Assembly (NCBI GenBank): GCA_030762935.1
Contig: CM060890.1
Location: forward strand, 69,740,265 to 69,804,264
Length of the DNA: 64,000 nt
Direction: 5' to 3'
Source: Hymenopus coronatus
Lineage: Eukaryota; Arthropoda; Insecta; Mantodea; Hymenopodidae
This document shows positions 59,130 to 64,000 of the stretch, one piece after another; the first letter of the stretch is position 1; each line of letters begins with the position of its first letter. The notes under the pieces are model-generated. The model worked only from the letters and a program-made list of their open reading frames with translations, searched no databases and was not told the origin of the DNA. Position numbers and translations under genes: made by a program.

Positions 59130-60148
59130 GCTGTCGCACGATATTTTGTGCCAATCTTTCATTATGTATTCGACAGACGAGTACGTAAATATGTTTCTAC
59201 GGAGAAGCAAGAACAAATGTACAAGCGGCTCAGCATCTATATCGGGAGAGATGTCCGAATAGGCAACCAACAGTAAACACCTTCCGGAATGTTGAAAGGT
59301 ATCAGTGTCACTTGCAAGAATGCCTCCTGTTAGACTCGCACCAGCACTATCGACTGTTAATGCAGAATCTGCTTTGAATGCCATCCAGGACAATCTGCAC
59401 ACTAGTACATGGGCAATTGCTCAGAAGGTGATCAACAACAGTCTTCTGTAGTGCGAATATTGACCCCTAATAAGTTTCATCATCATTTGCACCTAAGCTC
59501 TACACGGTGGAGATTTCGAAGCTCGAGTGACCTTTTGTGAATGGTTACTGGAATGAGTGGCAAATATGTAGGATTCTATCCAGGATCCCTGACGACTCAG
59601 GATTCCACAACAATAGAACCAAAAAACACCACAATATGCACTATTGGAGTATTAATAATTCTCATTGGGTGAGGGAGGTAGCATGTCTGGTGTGGAATCT
59701 TGGGAGACCAACTTGCTGGACCATTATTCTTCTAGGGGTATCTAACTGGAATTCCTCCGTAATTAGCTACCCTTATTAGAGGATGTGCCACTGCAGGAGC
59801 GAATGACGATGTAGTTTCAATAGAAAGGTGCTCCTCCGCATCGGTCGAGGATCGTCTGCAAGCATTTGAATGTTGCACATCCTGGTAATTGGATAGGAAG
59901 GCAAGGACCAGTCTCCTGGCCTGCCAGATCATCTGATCTGACACCCCTTGGCTTCTTCTGCTGGAGTTATTTAAAAGAACACGTTTATGCAGAGGTGCTA
60001 GACAATCCAGAAGCCCCTCGCTAGCGTATTCATGGCCTGTGGATCTGTTCAACCCGCCATGCTACACTGAGGCAGAGACTACATTCAAAAACGTACCAAG
60101 GCGTGCACTAATCAAGAAGGTCACCATTTCGAACACTTGCCTCGTTAG
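59130..60148 (+). pseudogene. DUF4817-type transposase, long dead copy
   Basis: A longer remnant of the same superfamily group as the 55899 element, but a distinct lineage. In changing frames it shows INNSLLVRILTPNKFHHHLH-like sequence (about 59430), HYWSINNSHWVREV (59640), WCGILGDQLAGPLFF (59690), KGAPPHRSR (59830; the usual HDGAPAH has lost its Asp) and HPGNWIGRQGPVSWPARSSD (59875). Then LTPLGFFCWSYLKEHVYAEV follows, where the usual LDFFLWG is altered, and the end FEHLPR with TAG at 60146-60148. The frame is split by many stops. A minus-strand frame at 59094-59402 is a shadow. Confidence 0.87.
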
Positions 60149-60503
60149 AAGAGTCGCGATTCAGGTAATTCAGAGATAATTCCAGCGTCACAAAGCATAT
60201 CAATATGAAACGATATTTCTAGTGACACAATAATTCTGTGTCTGCAAACTTGTGTTTAGCTTCCATGTTAAACACTGATTATGTAATTTCCTTCTTTTCT
60301 GTATTCAAATGTATACCTAAGTATAAATGATTCTTATTATAATTGCACATACCTATAGTTATGTTAAAATAACTATCTGTTTGTAGTTTACCAATAAAGA
60401 CACATCAAACGATGCTATAAAACATAAATAAAACAATTAAAATGAAAATAATAATATTTTAGATTTAATAATTGTAATTTGTGAATATTACACGTTAAAA
60501 CAA
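60149..60503. other. No feature recognised
   Basis: AT-rich. No terminal repeat for the preceding transposon remnant could be found. Confidence 0.4.
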
Positions 60504-60592
60504 TTAGTACATGCAGGGGATTTGAACCACCATCACAGCAAACAGATCTCTTCGGAGTTTCGTGCTCGTTCCAAACGAGCTACCTCTAATTT
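60504..60592 (-). repeat. tRNA-like sequence or pseudo-tRNA
   Basis: On the minus strand, GGTAGCTCGTTTGGAACGAGC forms a good D arm (CTCG/CGAG) that fits an A box. GGTGGTTCAAATCCCC about 42 bases later fits a B box and T arm. The anticodon arm between does not fold into a normal 5-bp stem with a 7-base loop. A decayed tRNA or a SINE head is likelier than a working tRNA gene. Confidence 0.45.
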
Positions 60593-63500
60593 TAGAGGTC
60601 AACATTCCGTTTAACATGTATTCGCTGGTTCCAGTGAACCTCTGCAGTAGTGCAAACGTCAGCTGTCTAATTACCAGTATATTAAAAGGCGATGCGATAA
60701 CATCTATATTAGTATTAATTTCATCGAGTGTTTTAACATGCATGTTAAACACGTGGATACACCCTAGTAATGGGGTCGATGACTTCATGTTGGAGTATAC
60801 TGATTGCATAAAGCTGGACAATAAGAGACAGTGAATTCACCTGGTATAGTATCTGCCAATGTTTATGCAAACAAAAACATTTTATTTCTTATGATAAGAA
60901 ATTCTTCTCATAAGACAAATTTTATAGAAAGTTGGCAGTTTCCTTCCGCATTAAAATACCAATAACGTTCACTAACATTTAAAATTCCTGAATTTATGGA
61001 CTACGTCATACTCATATTCCTAACATAACATGATTATTACCAAAATATTTGTAACTCAAAACACAGAGACTTTGAAATTCAATGCTACAATCGTTTGACG
61101 AAAAACTTAGCAATGGGGTTATATAAGGCTCAAATATGTTATGAAAATGAAGGAATGGTTAGAGAAAGGATACTTGCTGCACCCTTTTGTAATTGGAGAA
61201 TACTGATGTAGACCTAACACTGATATATTTAATACTATTTTTATATTATAAATATTAGCATTAATTTACATTTGTCTAGGGAAGTAGGTCAAACATTTCA
61301 TTTTACACATTCTGTGGACTAGGAATAAATCCAAGAACGGTTCAAACTTGGTTGTGAACAGCTTTTATTTATCACACTGATAAACGAAATTTGTTGCACT
61401 AAACTTTTGTTAGAATAAAGTTAATAAAGGTGGGTCAGTTATTTGGGGGGATTTTATGAATTTTCTTACCGAAAAATTACATTTTTGGATTCACACCCCT
61501 TTCTCTGACACAGGGAAATTAAAATACAATAAAAGAAAAATTTAAGTACAATTTACTACTGAACATTCTGTAATTTATTTAACTTCTTTGTAGCTACAGG
61601 ATATATTTGTGTAATTTAAATAATGAAACTGTATTCTTTATTACCTATTTATCTCGAATATTATTTATACACTTTAATCAAATCACTATTTTGTTTTTCT
61701 GGTCAATAGTTGCTATGGTTTGATTGAGCTGCAGTGGAAGGATTTGAGTTCTCTCTCTCTCTGGTCAATCGCTTTGGGATTTACGTCATAAAATGACTGG
61801 TATTTGAAGAGTCCTGGACAGTCGCCTAATATAGAAAGGAACACTTCTGCAATGGTTCTGCAGCAATAAAAGATCAGACAGATCCAGCTGAAGAAAATAA
61901 ATACTGATGATCCATTCAATATCTATACTAATTGTACTTTGATATTCAATATTTTAAATACGTGCTTAGTTATAAATGTTTAACTAGTACACATGCTCGT
62001 TTTTGTTCACATGATTATTGTATTTGCCTTTGTTTGTATGCCAACCACTATAGATGTGTGAATGTCAACTTGTGATGAATTACAGCAACACTGGTAAGTA
62101 TTAACAATTTAGTTTCATTATACAAAAACCATATACAAAACATTATGTCTTCTATTTATAACCATTTCAGGATTTCATTAAAATTTATCTGTACTGATAA
62201 CTCATTAATGCTATGTAATCTAAGGTGTGTTTGTTTAATATTTCAGCATTTAATAGCTTTCGAGAGAGTGTTTCTGGAGATTTTCTACATTAATGTAAAT
62301 AAGGAATATTATTGAATATTATGATAACCCTAAATCTATAAACAAAAAAATGTGTACTACTAATTTTGATTATTTAGATACAGGGTAACTTATGTTACAA
62401 TTTTATTTCCTCTTGGAAAATCGTCATAGTTTCATACTGAAGGACAACTAAATTTCGTTGTGCTGAGTTGTAGAATATTGTTTAATTTTCCTTGTTACTT
62501 AATACCTAGAGTGGAACTTAAAATATTCCTAGCAGTTGCAAGCCTATAACAAAATAGTAAAGTATGGTGGTAATAAATAACTTTGATAATCACTTAACAA
62601 ATATTTAAAATTATATGCAAAATTGTGAGAGTTCAATTCCTGCTGTGTGATTTAATTCGTTTGTTTTGTCAGTAAAATATTAGTATGAAGTCCTGTAATT
62701 TTATTTAATTTCGGTTCTGTGAAGAATGATTTCTTGGCTAATAATGTGTGATGCTCCCCTGCAATCCACAATTGGGAATTACTTGATGAGCGCATGTTTT
62801 TTCCCAAATTTAGCCCTACCAGAAACGCACACTGGCATTGCCTTCTCGTTGTGGACTAAGTGGAGTCGTTGAATTACTTTGGTCCCTCTCTCGCTGCCCG
62901 AGTCTTTGACTGTAAATCTTTCCACGGCGGGCCTGCTCAAAGAGAATAGTTCTAACTTTAGCCACGACTAGGCAGCATATCAGTAGAATAATGTAATATC
63001 TTTGATAACGGTGATATTGCCACGTCGTTATCGATGAAGTCATCCCATGGCGTCTGTTTCGTGTTGCTAGGTGAAAAATGTAGGAATGGATGAATTTGGT
63101 AGGTCGTTTATTTCAATGTTTGTTGAATGAGATGACTCCTCAGTAACGGATGAGGTTGGAACTTGGAGCTTCTGAATTAGATTTCCATTGCACTGGCTAC
63201 TCTGACTTTGGGGTTAATCCCTGGCTGGATTTATTTAAATAGTGCACTGCAAACTTAAGTCAATTAATGGCCCTTACCACCTTTCATGGTTAAAGGATAA
63301 CTGGGTGCGTCTATGGCGGTGGAGTTTGCTTTGAAGAACTCGCATCTGGTCTGTGCCAGGTCACAAGACAAACCTTATGACCGATATGGAAGATTCCGTT
63401 TGCATCAGGATGTCTGAGCCCGATGTTTCGGATCTAATCCCCCTCCGCGTCCTTCGTTTCACAACTTCCTCTCGGAGATTTCCAGGAGGTTTACTCTTTC

Positions 63501-63744
63501 CTGTGAGCTTGAGCACCGAAATCTTCCATGACTTCGCAATGAGTGCTTAAATGTTTATTAAGCTTATTCAGTTCTCATTTGTACATCGGCATAATTTTAA
63601 AGTAATACTAATCTTGGTGTAAAATAACCGAAATGGTTTTCATCCACATAATTAAACAATTTACTGTAAAAAATAGCACTCCGTGAAATTTAAATTTTTC
63701 TGGAAAGGTTATATTGAGTACCTAATTGATCACTGATAACTGTA
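60593..63744. other. No gene confirmed; candidate exon-like frame at 61713-61919
   Basis: Mostly AT-rich. The minus-strand frame 61919-61713 gives a hydrophobic segment (FIFFSWICLIFYCC) then a polar tail. A second minus frame (63043-62816) has YIILLICCLVVAKV followed by basic residues. Both look like single membrane segments, but neither matches a family I know. The GC-richer block 63060-63540 holds no clear element. Confidence 0.3.
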
Positions 63745-64000
63745 GGTGGTTGATTAAACTATGAAGCCCGGGACTTAAACTACTTAGGACATTGTAAATT
63801 GATATTGCGCTACCATCTAAAATTAATTTGAAATCTGCTTGATGTTTACTTATAACATTGCGAGGTAGTTCCATGATAGCTCAGTGGTTGGAGTATCCAA
63901 ATGGAGACCGGAAGATTGGTGCCTTAAATTCCGGCTGTAACAGTAAATCCATCTTTACACTCCTGTCCGGAACATGGCTTTGTTGGCTTATTCATTGCTT
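63745..64000 (+). repeat. tRNA-dyad element, centre and right arm, at window edge
   Basis: ACTATGAAGCCCGGGACTTA matches the centre of the 24691 copy. The right tRNA-like arm follows: A box GATAGCTCAGTGGTTGGAGT and a decayed T-arm (CCTTAAATTCCGGC). It ends in CCTGTCCGGAACATGGCTT near the window end. The left arm is missing. Confidence 0.7.

Noticed and set aside
59094..59402. 102-codon minus-strand frame
   Set aside because: It is antisense to the DUF4817-type transposase remnant on the plus strand.
60504..60592. Functional tRNA gene on the minus strand
   Set aside because: D and T arms look good, but the anticodon arm does not fold normally and the acceptor ends do not pair clearly.

Overview
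The window is AT-rich animal DNA with no confident host gene. No operon-like spacing or prokaryotic ORF density is present. What can be recognised is almost entirely mobile-element debris typical of arthropods: mariner and DUF4817-type DDE transposon remnants, a deleted Helitron, LINE fragments, and at least five tRNA-derived SINE types. An insect with a large, repeat-laden genome is the best fit. A cockroach- or termite-like source is only a guess, because no host exon was identified that could place it. The window could be intergenic or lie inside a very long intron.

Layout. 0-10 kb: SINE pieces, a possible hAT-like remnant and two dead mariner copies (6.2-7.3 kb and 8.7-9.65 kb). 10-17 kb: one copy of an unclassified interspersed repeat of about 0.9 kb, called R900 here, then mostly featureless DNA. 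17-25 kb: the densest part, with two copies of a tRNA-Gly-like SINE, four R900 copies in the same orientation, a Helitron deletion derivative with both ends intact, and a cluster of elements built from two outward-facing tRNA-like arms (called tRNA-dyad elements here). 25-31 kb: a broken DDE transposase, a broken LINE reverse transcriptase and two SINEs. 31-37 kb: three more R900 copies, a tRNA-Glu-like SINE with perfect target-site duplications, and another tRNA-dyad element. 36.5-42.8 kb: a quiet zone. 43-47.6 kb: SINEs, R900 pieces, an ATT microsatellite interrupted by a tRNA-Val-like SINE, and a LINE tail. 47.6-54.9 kb: a second quiet zone with microsatellites and one GC-rich island. 55-64 kb: a small foldback element, a 702-bp DUF4817 deletion derivative, a longer dead relative of it, tRNA-like sequences, and a half tRNA-dyad element at the window edge.

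The two most unusual items are both repeat families. R900 has about 13 full or partial copies covering roughly 8 kb. It has a palindromic end, an 11-bp inverted motif at its two ends, one exact tandem junction, and an internal GT-rich segment that has expanded differently in several copies. The tRNA-dyad element carries two tRNA-like Pol III promoter arms arranged back to back inside terminal inverted repeats. No working transposase remains in the window: every one found has stops, frameshifts or lost catalytic residues.
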